From CAZRGV01 sp964599655 (lineage in GTDB: Bacteria > Planctomycetota > Planctomycetia > Isosphaerales > Isosphaeraceae): a stretch of 64,000 bases of DNA. The position numbers and the translations under genes were made by a program. Positions 54,051 to 62,657 of this stretch are shown piece after piece (positions within the stretch are counted from its first letter, which is position 1; every line of letters begins with the position of its first letter). Location: NCBI GenBank assembly GCA_964599655.1, contig CAZRGV010000009.1, positions 1 through 64,000 on the forward strand, written 5' to 3'. The notes below the pieces were generated by a model that searched no databases, was not told the origin of the DNA, and was given only the letters and a program-made list of their open reading frames with translations.

Positions 54051-55409
54051 TCAGAGATGATGTCCGCCGGGCGCGACGTGGGGTCGAACCCGACTCGCGA
54101 ACGCGGCGACCACCTCGGGCAATGCGCCGAGATGCAGGTGAATCAGGCTGCCGATCGCGTTGCGACGGAAGTAGATGTCACGTTGCTCGGTCAGGACGCC
54201 CGAACGGGCGGGGCAGTCGCCGGGCTCGGGGGCCGGATGAATCCTCCAGCGACCCGAGCGGTAACCGCGAACCACCGTACCACGCGGGCCCAGCCAGCCA
54301 TCTCGGCAAAGCGTGCGGCGGACCGGCGTGGGCCCCTGGGGATCGCTCCGCAACTCCGCGTCGAACGGCAAGATCCCGGCCCCCGGAACCTGCCGGTTGC
54401 CCAGGATCAACGTTCGCCCCAGGTACGCGGTGCCTCCCCCTTCCGAGTAGATTCGGCCCCCATGACAGACGTGCATGCGGAGCGCCGTGATCAAGCACTG
54501 ATTGGCCGCGAGTCGCTCGGCGTAACGGTCGGAGTAGCCGCAACCGATCATCACGAGGTCCACCGCCTCGGGCAAGCCGCCGTCGCGAAGCGGAGAGAAC
54601 TCAACCAGTTCGGCTCCAAGGGCTTCCAGCGTTTCGAGCGTGTCGGGGAAGTAGCCGCCGAACACTTCGTCCATGGCGTAGGCGACGCGGAAACGACGGC
54701 CCTCGCGAGGAGAGGAAGACTCGTCCACGGTCGACGGAAAGGGCCGGCTTTCCGCCAGGTTGCGAATCGCGTCGAGATCGGCGAACTTCAGGAAGCTGGC
54801 GGCCAGTGGGGCGATGATCTCCTCGGGAACCGGTCGATCCGATGGGTGGGCGGCCAGGGCGGTCCGGATTTCCGGCAGGGCCTCAATGGCCCCAATGACC
54901 GGCCGCTTCAGCATCAGGGAGACCATGGTTCGGCTCGACTCGAAACAGTCGACGTGCTCGATGCCGTCGAGCAAAATCGCGTCCGCTTCGGGCGGAACCC
55001 ACGGCATGTGAACACTGCGCGCGCCCCGGCAATCGACGACGGCCACCTTGGGCAGGTCGAGCGCCTCGGCCACCGGACCGAGCGGCCCTGGCCGGTCGAA
55101 GGGGATTGGCTCAGGCGTCGCGGGATAGTCTTCCAGCGTGCCCTCGACGATGGCCAGTTCGGCGTTGCGACAGCCCCGGACGAAGACGTCGCGGCAGATT
55201 TCCGGCGGCATCAGCCAGGCATCGAGGTGGCGGCCGGGTAAGCCGGTGACCTGACCGACGAGCTTCGAAGCGGTGGGCCTGGCCCAGGACCGGAAGTGCT
55301 GAACCTTGGACTTTCGCCGGGCTAGCCCCGCCAGCATGGCCAGGCTTGCCACCGCGGGCTCAGGACCAGACGAGGAGGTCGCCAGGGCCAGCCGGGGCAG
55401 AGGGATCAT
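54051..55409 (-). CDS. CobB/CbiA-like protein lacking the ATP and amidotransferase signatures
   Basis: A 452-residue protein from ATG 55409 (a GTG two codons upstream is possible). It aligns with cobyrinic acid a,c-diamide synthase throughout: RHLDAWLMP, ELAIVEGTL, KVAVVDCRGARSVH and GAIEALPEI in the N-terminal half; AYAMDEVFGGYFPDTLETLE, AELVEFSPLRDGGLPE and MIGCGYSDRYAERLAAN in the glutaminase half. Yet the Walker A loop (GSGKT in CobB) is replaced by SSSGPEPAV, and the amidotransferase nucleophile (AECGG) is replaced by SEGGG, with Gly at 324. Both catalytic activities should be lost. No other cobalamin genes are nearby. Function is unknown. Confidence 0.85.
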   Translation of the reverse strand: MIPLPRLALATSSSGPEPAVASLAMLAGLARRKSKVQHFRSWARPTASKLVGQVTGLPGRHLDAWLMPPEICRDVFVRGCRNAELAIVEGTLEDYPATPEPIPFDRPGPLGPVAEALDLPKVAVVDCRGARSVHMPWVPPEADAILLDGIEHVDCFESSRTMVSLMLKRPVIGAIEALPEIRTALAAHPSDRPVPEEIIAPLAASFLKFADLDAIRNLAESRPFPSTVDESSSPREGRRFRVAYAMDEVFGGYFPDTLETLEALGAELVEFSPLRDGGLPEAVDLVMIGCGYSDRYAERLAANQCLITALRMHVCHGGRIYSEGGGTAYLGRTLILGNRQVPGAGILPFDAELRSDPQGPTPVRRTLCRDGWLGPRGTVVRGYRSGRWRIHPAPEPGDCPARSGVLTEQRDIYFRRNAIGSLIHLHLGALPEVVAAFASRVRPHVAPGGHHL

Positions 55410-55571
55410 TGGCACACCGCCGACGATCGGGGGGAGGCGTCCTGGGAACGCCTGTTCGAGGAAGACCCACCTGGTAATCCACATCAACCGTCGAAAGAAA
55501 GGTTTCGACGTTCGCGCTCCCGCAGGACGCGGGAACCCAGAAGCTACCAGTCGGTGATCGATTCTCGATCG

Positions 55572-57488
55572 TCACAATGATAGAGTCGGCACGCCGTGGG
55601 TCAAGGGCGGCTCGCCACGCCGCAACAGCCGCGCAACGTCAGTTGAACGCAGGGCCTGTGGTCTCCATTTGGGAACAAACATCTCTGCGTCTTGCGCGGA
55701 CTGGATGTGTCGAAGTTTAACCCGGGAATTGTTGTTGTTCGCGCGCGAGTGTTTGGGAGACGCCTCGATTCCGTCGCCGCGAGGACCGGGTTTGGCCGGT
55801 TCGGGCGCGGCCTGGGCCGGACCAGTGGCCGGGGCGGGGTCGGAAGCGCCGGCCTCCGCCTTCGCGGATGGGCTGACCGGCGCGGGGGCGTTGGGCTTGG
55901 AGGGCGCGGGAGCGGCATCGTCGTAGAAGATCTCACAAAGCCGGCCCAGCAGGCGTCCAGCCTCGGTGGCCGTCACCGGATGTGAGGCATCGCCCCCCCG
56001 AAGCGGCACGTCATTGACGAAGAACGCGAAGATCAGCTTTCGCCCCGAGGCGGTTTCCATGAAGCCGGCCAGCGCCTTGCTCGTCAGAACCGCCTTGCCC
56101 GTCAGGCCGTCGCGAACGTCGTAGGTTCCGGTTTTCGCCCGAACGTGCCCACGGGCGGGGCTCTCGGGCGAGACGGAATCGGCCAGGGTTCCGTCTCGGC
56201 CGAGGATCGGTAGGGCCGCCTCATACGCGAGGTAGTCGGGCCGAGCGGTCATGGCTCGCAGCAGAGCCACCGTGGCCCGAGGGGTGACTAAATCGGAACG
56301 GCTTCCTCCGGCGCCGCCCCCGAAGGAGATGGTGTCGACATCGACGCCCAGACCCTTCAGCAATTGTCCTTCCAACTTCAGGCCGTCTTCCAGCGTGCGC
56401 TGACCGTGGTGCGAGGCGATCAGAAGGGGCAACGTGCTGGCGTGCAGATTCTGGCTCACCTTGAGGATCACCCGAACGTATTCGCTGAGCGGGGGCGACG
56501 TGTATTGCGCGACCTTCGGCAGGGTCGCCACCTTGTCCCTGGGCGGCAACTTCGCGACCGGGTTATCGGCCAGGGGCGAAGCCGAAACCCGCACCCCCCG
56601 CCGTCGCAGCGTTTCGATGAACAACGCCCTGGCAAAGGCCGCGGGTTCCTCGACCTCGTAAATGTGATACGACGACGCCCCGCCTGCGGGCACCCGTCCC
56701 CTCACCGTGAAGCGTCGCGGACCCGCGCGTTGAATCGTCACATACTTGGTCGTCGAGGCGTCGGTTGTCTCGACGAGGGCGTCCATGCTGACGAACGAGG
56801 TTTCGGGAACAATCTTGACCGTCGCCGGTTCGCCGGCCTTGGCGCCGGGGGTCACGACGACGTCGACGACGTTGTCGTTGATGATGATCGGTGTCACTCT
56901 CGTTGGCCCGCTGCCCGTGCTAGAGGCCGGTTCAAACAGGCGGTCGTCGATCAGAACGTCCCCGTCGATGACCTTGATGCCGGAATCGACGATCTCCCGA
57001 GCCAGGTGGTCGAGTCCGGCCAGTGGATCGGACGAGACAATGCGGCTCTTCGAGGTGGGATTCGCATACGAATGGTCGTGGTCCTCGAAGAGCAGCGAGC
57101 CATCGGGGCCGGTTCGGCCGCCGAGGCTGAGGTCTCCAGAGGCGACCAGCACGAGGTCGCCGTGGAGCGTGCCCGACGCGTCGACCTCGCCCGTTCGAAC
57201 GACCGGGGTCTGAAATCGATAATCCGCCCCGAGGTCGGTCAGGGCCGCGGCCGTCGTGAACAGCTTGGTGACCGAGGCCGGTCGAAAGAGCTGGTCGGGA
57301 TTGCGCTGATAGATCACCTGGCCGGACTTGTCCTCAACCACCAGGAGGCCCCATCGACCGTTCTGGAATCCGGGCGTGTTCAGGATCGATTCGACGCGGG
57401 CGTCGATGGCCTCGGAGGCGTCCGCCCTGGCCTCGGGGGGCGCCGGCATTGCCAGGGCCGCGGTCAGCAGCAGCGTCACGGTCGGCAT
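55572..57488 (-). CDS. dacB: D-alanyl-D-alanine carboxypeptidase/endopeptidase, PBP4 (S13) family
   Basis: A 638-residue exported penicillin-binding protein. ATG 57488 has GAGGAAGAG upstream, and residues 1-22 are a signal peptide. The three catalytic motifs are intact: SVTK (Ser72, Lys75), SQN (345-347) and KTG (452-454). The large inserted domain typical of S13 enzymes lies between the first two motifs (residues 100-300). Residues about 520-590 form a Pro/Ala-rich linker, and a further 50-residue tail is unlike the family. It trims or cleaves peptidoglycan cross-links in the periplasm, which supports the presence of a peptidoglycan wall in this organism. Confidence 0.93.
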   Translation of the reverse strand: MPTVTLLLTAALAMPAPPEARADASEAIDARVESILNTPGFQNGRWGLLVVEDKSGQVIYQRNPDQLFRPASVTKLFTTAAALTDLGADYRFQTPVVRTGEVDASGTLHGDLVLVASGDLSLGGRTGPDGSLLFEDHDHSYANPTSKSRIVSSDPLAGLDHLAREIVDSGIKVIDGDVLIDDRLFEPASSTGSGPTRVTPIIINDNVVDVVVTPGAKAGEPATVKIVPETSFVSMDALVETTDASTTKYVTIQRAGPRRFTVRGRVPAGGASSYHIYEVEEPAAFARALFIETLRRRGVRVSASPLADNPVAKLPPRDKVATLPKVAQYTSPPLSEYVRVILKVSQNLHASTLPLLIASHHGQRTLEDGLKLEGQLLKGLGVDVDTISFGGGAGGSRSDLVTPRATVALLRAMTARPDYLAYEAALPILGRDGTLADSVSPESPARGHVRAKTGTYDVRDGLTGKAVLTSKALAGFMETASGRKLIFAFFVNDVPLRGGDASHPVTATEAGRLLGRLCEIFYDDAAPAPSKPNAPAPVSPSAKAEAGASDPAPATGPAQAAPEPAKPGPRGDGIEASPKHSRANNNNSRVKLRHIQSAQDAEMFVPKWRPQALRSTDVARLLRRGEPPLTHGVPTLSL

Positions 57489-57898
57489 GCTCTTCCTCGA
57501 TCTTCGTGGATGGTTGGTCCGCTCCGATGAACTCCCCCGCCCATCGGTCGAGGCGACGGACCCACGGTTCCCTCCGCCTCATCGTAACGGCCCGGATTCG
57601 CGGATGCCGCCGGGTTTCCGGGTTTTTGGCTCGTTCCACGTCCGAATGCTTTCCTGAATGAGCGTCTCGAATCGCTCCGTGGCCCGACACGTTTCCGAGA
57701 CGCCACGACCATAACCCACGCGCGTCCTCGCGACAATCGCTCCCGGACAGGAACCACGGACAACGGCGTAAGCCGTCGGGTTCCTGCCGGACCAGCGGAA
57801 TCGGCACGGGTTCGACATCCGCGATCCCCACCCGATTGGTCATCGAAGCAAGCCGGCCTCCCCGGACGAAAATCACCCAAAAAATCGATTCCAACCCC
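57489..57898. other. Divergent intergenic region between dacB and the BlaI gene
   Basis: About 400 bp with no recognisable gene. It must hold the minus-strand promoter of dacB. The BlaI operator region follows at 57899. Confidence 0.4.
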
Positions 57899-57951
57899 TT
57901 GATTGCCTTCTACGCAATGTAGTAGTCTGAGTCTTCGACGCCGTGTAGTAG
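57899..57951 (+). promoter_or_regulatory. Candidate promoter/operator for the BlaI-M56 operon
   Basis: TGTAGTAG occurs twice, at 57918-57925 and 57944-57951, 26 nt apart. The first is part of the dyad CTAC-GCAAT-GTAG (57910-57922). The TACTACA/TGTAGTA half-sites resemble the known BlaI/MecI operator. A TTGATT -35 candidate lies at 57899-57904, with TAGTCT at 57923-57928 as a weak -10, so the operator would overlap the promoter and allow autorepression. The BlaI start codon is 30 nt downstream of the second box. Confidence 0.65.
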
Positions 57952-57981
57952 GCTCGTGAGATCGTGAGGAGAGGAGGTGAG

Positions 57982-58380
57982 ATGAAACCGACGCGACCCT
58001 CGCTGAGCGAGGCGGAAGTGGAGGTTCTCAAGGCCCTCTGGGATGAGGGGGCGGCCACGGTTCGGCAACTCAACGAGCTGCTGGGGCGTCGGGGGCGTCG
58101 CTGGGCGTACACGACGGTGCTCACGCTCTTGCAGCGGCTTCAGTCGAAGGGTTGGGTCGAGAGCGATACGACCGGACAGGCGCACGTCTTCCGCGCGGCG
58201 GCTTCGCGAGAGGAGTTGCTTCAGGACCAGTTGCGGACACTGGCGGACCAGTATTGCGAGGGGGAGCCGACCCCTCTGGTGCTGGCCCTGGTGCGGGATC
58301 GGCGGTTCTCCGCCGAGGAAATCGACCGATTTCGTCGACTTCTCGACCGGCTTGAAGATGGGGTGTCTGGACACGAATGA
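57982..58380 (+). CDS. BlaI/MecI/CopY-family transcriptional repressor
   Basis: A 132-residue winged-helix repressor. ATG 57982 follows a near-perfect ribosome site (GAGGAGGTGAG). The DNA-binding domain is clear: LSEAEVEVLKALWDEGAATVRQL, then WAYTTVLTLLQRLQSKGWV, the recognition and wing segments, followed by the C-terminal dimerisation helix (LRTLADQYCEGEPTPLVLALV). BlaI repressors are cleaved or displaced on signal from a membrane M56 peptidase. That partner follows here (start 112 nt downstream), and matching operator boxes lie upstream. The inducing signal need not be a beta-lactam; related CopY proteins respond to copper. Confidence 0.92.
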   Translation: MKPTRPSLSEAEVEVLKALWDEGAATVRQLNELLGRRGRRWAYTTVLTLLQRLQSKGWVESDTTGQAHVFRAAASREELLQDQLRTLADQYCEGEPTPLVLALVRDRRFSAEEIDRFRRLLDRLEDGVSGHE

Positions 58381-58492
58381 CGATCGGGCCTCGTCGGGTT
58401 CTCGTTTCGGGCGCTGGATTCGGAATCGCCGCTCGAAACGTCTCGGGGACAGGAACGGTCGAGCCGCCGAAATGCTTCGGGGGGAGAGACGG

Positions 58493-60334
58493 ATGCTGGG
58501 TTGGTTCGTGGAAACGACGGTGGTCGCCTCGGCGCTCGCGGTCGTCGCCCTTCTGGCGGGGCGATCGACGCGACTCGGCCCCGCGGCACGACACCTGCTC
58601 TGGCTTGTGGTGCTGTTGAAGCTCGTGAGCCCTCCGCTGTTTCGCTGGTCGTGGTTCGCCCCCTCCGAGCCGTTCGCGATGGTTGAACCTGGGGAGCCGG
58701 CGTCGCCTTCGGAACGTCGCCCGGCGTTGCCGGTCGTGGAGGCCACCGAGCCGGAGCCAGGGCCTGGCGCCGAGGTCGCCAGGGCGTCGGAGCCGCCACG
58801 GCCGGACGTCATGCTGCGCGTCGAGCCGGAGCCGGTGGTGATCCCCCCCCTGGCAAGCCCGGATACGGCGATCGTGGACCAACCCGTCCCGAGCGAGGCC
58901 GAAACCCTCAACTCCTCGTCGGAACGACCGATTGAGGAGACACCGCTCGTGACCCCCTTGGAGCTTGCGATTCTGACCAGCGCCGTGGGGGGCGTCTGGC
59001 TGATCGGGGCGGTCGCAATGCTGGTCCGTCAGGGGGTTCGAATCGCGCGATTCCGCCGGCGACTGGCCGCCGAGAGGCCGCCGCCGTGCTGGATTCAGGC
59101 GGAGGTCGCGGCCCTCGCGAGCCGGTTGAAGGTCCGGGCCCCGAGGGTCAGCGTGGTTCCCGAACTCGGAACCCCGATGCTCTGGTGTCTCGGCGCGACC
59201 CGGCTCCTGTTACCGAGGGAACTGCTCGGGCGGCTGTCGCCCGAGCGCTGGCGAGGCGTGCTGGCTCACGAGCTGGCGCACCTTCGACGGGGCGATCCCT
59301 GGATCCGACGGCTCGAGTTACTGGCCGGTCTGATCTGGTGGTGGAACCCGTTGTTCTGGCTGGTTCGGTCTCGCCTGGAAATCGAGGCGGAACTGGCCTG
59401 CGATGCCTGGGTGGTCTGGACCCTGCCGGACGATCGGCGGACCTACGCCGAGGCGTTGCTCGATGTCTGCTCGACCGTGAATCAGGCTCACGCGCCGTCA
59501 CCCGCGTTGGGAATCGGTGGCGCGGGCCGCTTCTTCGAGAGGAGACTGACCATGATCATGCGCAGCCAGGGACCTTGCAGCCTCTCCCGAGGCGTGAAGC
59601 TGGCCGCCGGCCTGCTGACCCTGCTGGCGATGCCCGCCTGGTCGTCGGGGCAGGACGAACCGCGACGTGAGCCGGACCAACCACGGGCCGAACGCCCAGA
59701 ACGCGACGAGCCCCGAGAACCGGATCGAGAGCGGCCCGAAGCGCGACCGCGCGAGGACGGCCCACGTCGCCCGATTCGCGAGCGCCTGCGGCAATCCCCC
59801 GAGGGTCGTGAGCAGGCCGAAGCCGAGTTGCAACGCGCCCAGAAGCAACTGGATCAAGCCCGAGAGCGCTTGCAGACGCACATGCGAGAGATGCAGGAAC
59901 ATATACGCGCCATGCAAGAACGCATGCAGGCGGAGATGCGGGAAGCTCACGAGCAGCTTCGCAGGGCCGAGCAGGAGTTCATGGAGGCTCAGGGCCGACT
60001 GGGCGAGCGCGGGCCTCGTCCTGGCGCGCGTGGACGTCGCGAGGGACCCTCAGGCCCCGAGGGGCCAAGGCCCCCGGGTGCCGGTCCCGAAGCCCCCAAA
60101 GCGCCGGGCGAGCCGCCGGTTCCGCCCGGCCCGCCGGAGGCTCCCGGACCTCGCGGCATGATGATGGGCCGAGGGATGATGGCTGGCGAGATGATGGGCC
60201 CTGGAATGATGGGTATGATGGGCCCCCAACGGATGCAGGAGCTCGAGAAGCGGATGGAACGACTGGAGTCGAAGTTCGACCAGATTCTCGAAGAGCTCCG
60301 CGCCCAGAGGCGCGATCGTGAACCAAGGCCGTAG
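58493..60334 (+). CDS. M56-family (BlaR1-like) membrane metallopeptidase with coiled-coil, Met-rich tail
   Basis: A 613-residue membrane protein starting at ATG 58493 (ATG 58472 is an alternative). Membrane helices lie near residues 5-22, 33-48, 157-178, 271-290 and 348-364. The gluzincin motif HELAH (His259, Glu260, His263) and a likely third ligand in EIEAELACD identify an active M56 peptidase. Unlike BlaR1 the C-terminus has no penicillin-binding sensor: after the last helix come about 80 charged residues, a coiled coil (residues 440-500), a Pro/Gly-rich linker and a Met/Gly cluster (RGMMMGRGMMAGEMM and more), then a final helix. The M56 protein is expected to relay an extracellular signal to the BlaI repressor encoded upstream. 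Confidence 0.9.
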   Translation: MLGWFVETTVVASALAVVALLAGRSTRLGPAARHLLWLVVLLKLVSPPLFRWSWFAPSEPFAMVEPGEPASPSERRPALPVVEATEPEPGPGAEVARASEPPRPDVMLRVEPEPVVIPPLASPDTAIVDQPVPSEAETLNSSSERPIEETPLVTPLELAILTSAVGGVWLIGAVAMLVRQGVRIARFRRRLAAERPPPCWIQAEVAALASRLKVRAPRVSVVPELGTPMLWCLGATRLLLPRELLGRLSPERWRGVLAHELAHLRRGDPWIRRLELLAGLIWWWNPLFWLVRSRLEIEAELACDAWVVWTLPDDRRTYAEALLDVCSTVNQAHAPSPALGIGGAGRFFERRLTMIMRSQGPCSLSRGVKLAAGLLTLLAMPAWSSGQDEPRREPDQPRAERPERDEPREPDRERPEARPREDGPRRPIRERLRQSPEGREQAEAELQRAQKQLDQARERLQTHMREMQEHIRAMQERMQAEMREAHEQLRRAEQEFMEAQGRLGERGPRPGARGRREGPSGPEGPRPPGAGPEAPKAPGEPPVPPGPPEAPGPRGMMMGRGMMAGEMMGPGMMGMMGPQRMQELEKRMERLESKFDQILEELRAQRRDREPRP

Positions 60335-60389
60335 TCCGAGGGGCCCCGACGCTGAGCGAAGCCGTGGGATCGGGTTCGGAACCTGATAG

Positions 60390-60416
60390 GAGGCCGGCGC
60401 GGCCCGCGCCGGCCTC
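60390..60416. terminator. 12-bp hairpin between convergent genes
   Basis: GAGGCCGGCGCG (60390-60401) and CGCGCCGGCCTC (60405-60416) pair perfectly around a 3-nt loop, between the convergent M56 and glycosyltransferase genes. No T tract follows, so termination is inferred from stem strength and position. Confidence 0.55.
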
Positions 60417-60441
60417 TGACGCGCGCCTTGTTCGGGCGCTT

Positions 60442-61428
60442 TCAAGCGTTTCCGACCATCGCGTCTTCCACGGGTCGAACCCTCGGCGTCGAGGTGCCCT
60501 TACGAAGCGCGTCGAGGAAGCCGGTGGCGACGAGGTGGGTCATTCCTTCCTCGTAGAGCAACGGTCGGAAGTAGCCGGGATAGTGCTTGCAGACCAGGTC
60601 GGGACTGAGACCCGGGCGGCTGCCAACCCGGTAGGTGGGCGGCAAGAGTTCGATCCCGTGGACCGTCGAGCACAGCGCGTGCAAGGTCTGCTCCGTCACC
60701 CAACGGTTCTCGAACATCTTGGGATGACCGAGCCATTTCTCGACGAGATCGAAGTCGATCGACTCGCGCTGAACGACCGCCAGACCGCTGTTGACCCGAG
60801 GCGGAGGCTCGACGCCGAAGCTCTCCCGCATCTCGTCCAGCTCCATGCTGTACCAGTATTCCTGATCCTCGTTGTAGAGGTTTTTCGGCCAGCCGCCCGG
60901 TGGCACGATCAACAGGTCGGGCCGTCGGAAGAAGACGATGTCGGAGTCGATGGTCAGGACCGACTCGGCCTCGGAGAACACATAGAAGTCGAAGAGCTTG
61001 CGCGTGCTCGGGTTGAGCTGGCGATAGGTTCGGCAGCGCTCGAGCCCTCGGTCCTGGAGCGTGGCGATGACCCGACGATCGGCCTCGGCCAGACCGACGA
61101 AATGGGCGTCCGGGAAGTGCTCCTTGAGCCGCTCGACCAGGCCGGGACGGAGTCCGCCGTCGTGGATGTAGAGCGGGTAGTCGACCCCGGCGAAGTGGTA
61201 GAAGCTCTTCAGCGCCCAGGTGAGGTTGAGCCAGTCTCGCCACCAGGTCAGAACGCGAACCTCGACCGGTCCCGACGCGGCGGTGCGGATGGGCGGGGTG
61301 TCGAGAATGCGAGGCTGGATTCGCTTTCGCCGCCAGGCGTGCGACCAGCCCTCGCGGTTCATTTCGCGAAACTCGATCCAGCCGTGATGGCGTCGGAGCC
61401 AATTTCTCAAAGGGTCCAGTGGGCTCAT
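60442..61428 (-). CDS. Glycosyltransferase-like protein (GT-A fold)
   Basis: A 328-residue soluble protein from ATG 61428. The segment VRVLTWWRDWLNLTWALKSFYHFAGVDYPLYIHDGG begins the nucleotide-sugar fold, and VLTIDSDIVFFRRPDLL carries a DxD-type metal motif, as in GT-A transferases. NSGLAVVQRESIDFDLVEKWL and WVTEQTLHALC fit the acceptor half. No membrane segment is seen. Family number and substrate are uncertain. It stands alone and converges on the M56 gene. Confidence 0.75.
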   Translation of the reverse strand: MSPLDPLRNWLRRHHGWIEFREMNREGWSHAWRRKRIQPRILDTPPIRTAASGPVEVRVLTWWRDWLNLTWALKSFYHFAGVDYPLYIHDGGLRPGLVERLKEHFPDAHFVGLAEADRRVIATLQDRGLERCRTYRQLNPSTRKLFDFYVFSEAESVLTIDSDIVFFRRPDLLIVPPGGWPKNLYNEDQEYWYSMELDEMRESFGVEPPPRVNSGLAVVQRESIDFDLVEKWLGHPKMFENRWVTEQTLHALCSTVHGIELLPPTYRVGSRPGLSPDLVCKHYPGYFRPLLYEEGMTHLVATGFLDALRKGTSTPRVRPVEDAMVGNA

Positions 61429-61584
61429 GGTGTCTCCGTTGCGACGTCGGGGCGAGGGGCCACCCCCGTCCCGGCTCGTCCAGGAGCGTTCATGATAGCG
61501 GCTGGCTCGGGACGGTCCTAGGTCGGTTCAAAATGGCAACACCGCGTTGTTGCCTGCCGTCGCCAGCCGCCGGACCTCCCTGGT

Positions 61585-62367
61585 TCAGACGTCGGACGCG
61601 CCCGATCCCGGTTCCTCGACGCTCAGATCGCCCGTGAGCAGGGCCCGCTTGACCTCTTGAATGGCCTGCGTGACCTTGATGTCGCGAGGGCAGGCGCTGG
61701 TGCAGTTGAAGATGGTGCGGCAGCGCCAGACGCCTTCCGCGTCATTGAGAATCTCGAGCCGTTCCGAGGCGGCGCGGTCCCTGGAATCGAAGATGAAGCG
61801 ATGGGCGTTCACGATCGCCGCCGGACCGACGTACTTGCGGTCGCCCCAGAACGGAGGGCACGCCGTGGTGCAGCAGGCGCAGAGGATGCAACGGGTCGTA
61901 TCGTCATACCGCGCGCGCTCGGCGGGCGACTGGAGCCGCTCCTGGGTCGGTGGCGGATCGTCGTTGACCAGGAAGGGCATGACCGACTTGTAGTGGTCGA
62001 AGAACGGCTTCATGTCGACGATGAGGTCCTTGATCACCGGCAGGCCGAGGATCGGCTCGACGGTAATCGTGTCGCTCGGCAGGTTCTTGACCAGGATCTT
62101 GCAGGCCAGGCTGTTGACGCCGTTGATTCGCATGGCGTCGGAGCCGCAGACGCCGTGAGCGCAGCTTCGCCGCAGGCCGAGCGAGTCGTCCTCGTTCCAC
62201 TTGACCTTCTGGATCACGTCGAGGACTCGGTCATGCGGGTCGGCCTCGACCGTGTACTCCTCCCAGTGGGGCTGGTCGTCGACTTCGGGATTGAACCTCT
62301 TGATCTTGACGGTCAGGGTTCGCGAAGCGTCGGCGTGGGTTGAGGTGGGGGCTTCGGCGGTGGCCAT
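61585..62367 (-). CDS. sdhB: Succinate dehydrogenase/fumarate reductase iron-sulfur subunit
   Basis: A 260-residue subunit that carries electrons from the flavoprotein to quinone. ATG 62367 is chosen; the first 15 residues are a variable Thr/Ala-rich extension. The 2Fe-2S ligands are Cys69, Cys74 and Cys89, with Asp77 in the third position (CAHGVCGSD), a substitution also seen in the E. coli SdhB. The C-terminal clusters use CILCACCTTACP and CTSACPRDI. The upstream sdhA gene is on the same strand, with a 290-bp gap that contains a palindromic repeat. No membrane-anchor gene is visible within the window. Confidence 0.95.
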   Translation of the reverse strand: MATAEAPTSTHADASRTLTVKIKRFNPEVDDQPHWEEYTVEADPHDRVLDVIQKVKWNEDDSLGLRRSCAHGVCGSDAMRINGVNSLACKILVKNLPSDTITVEPILGLPVIKDLIVDMKPFFDHYKSVMPFLVNDDPPPTQERLQSPAERARYDDTTRCILCACCTTACPPFWGDRKYVGPAAIVNAHRFIFDSRDRAASERLEILNDAEGVWRCRTIFNCTSACPRDIKVTQAIQEVKRALLTGDLSVEEPGSGASDV

Positions 62368-62384
62368 GTCCGTTGTTCCGTCTC

Positions 62385-62520
62385 CGCTCTGGGGGTGGGC
62401 GGCGTCCACCCGTGGAAGGTTCTTGAATTGGATACGGACTCGCCGAATATCAACCCTGGCGAGTTCGGAAGATCGGTGGGCCGTGCCCACCCTGCGAAAG
62501 ACGACGGTTCCGGGCGATTC
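62385..62520. repeat. Palindromic dispersed repeat, copy C (diverged), between sdhA and sdhB
   Basis: The right part, near 62470-62520, contains GATCGGTGGGCCGTGCCCACCCTGCGAA, closely matching an arm of copy A (8339-8366). The left arm near 62391-62412 is more diverged (GGGGTGGGCGGCGTCCACCC). The two are separated by about 60 nt, wider than in copies A and B. Confidence 0.65.
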
Positions 62521-62657
62521 CGTAGGCCCCGATCGTAGGGGCGCATCAACGGGTCTTCGGGCGAGCTCCTGGGTTCAGGTTGTGATCCGGAGGTACTCGA
62601 GGATGGCGACCCCGTTGGTCGACGAGGCGGAGTCCCCGCGAGCCTACGGAGTCCCGA

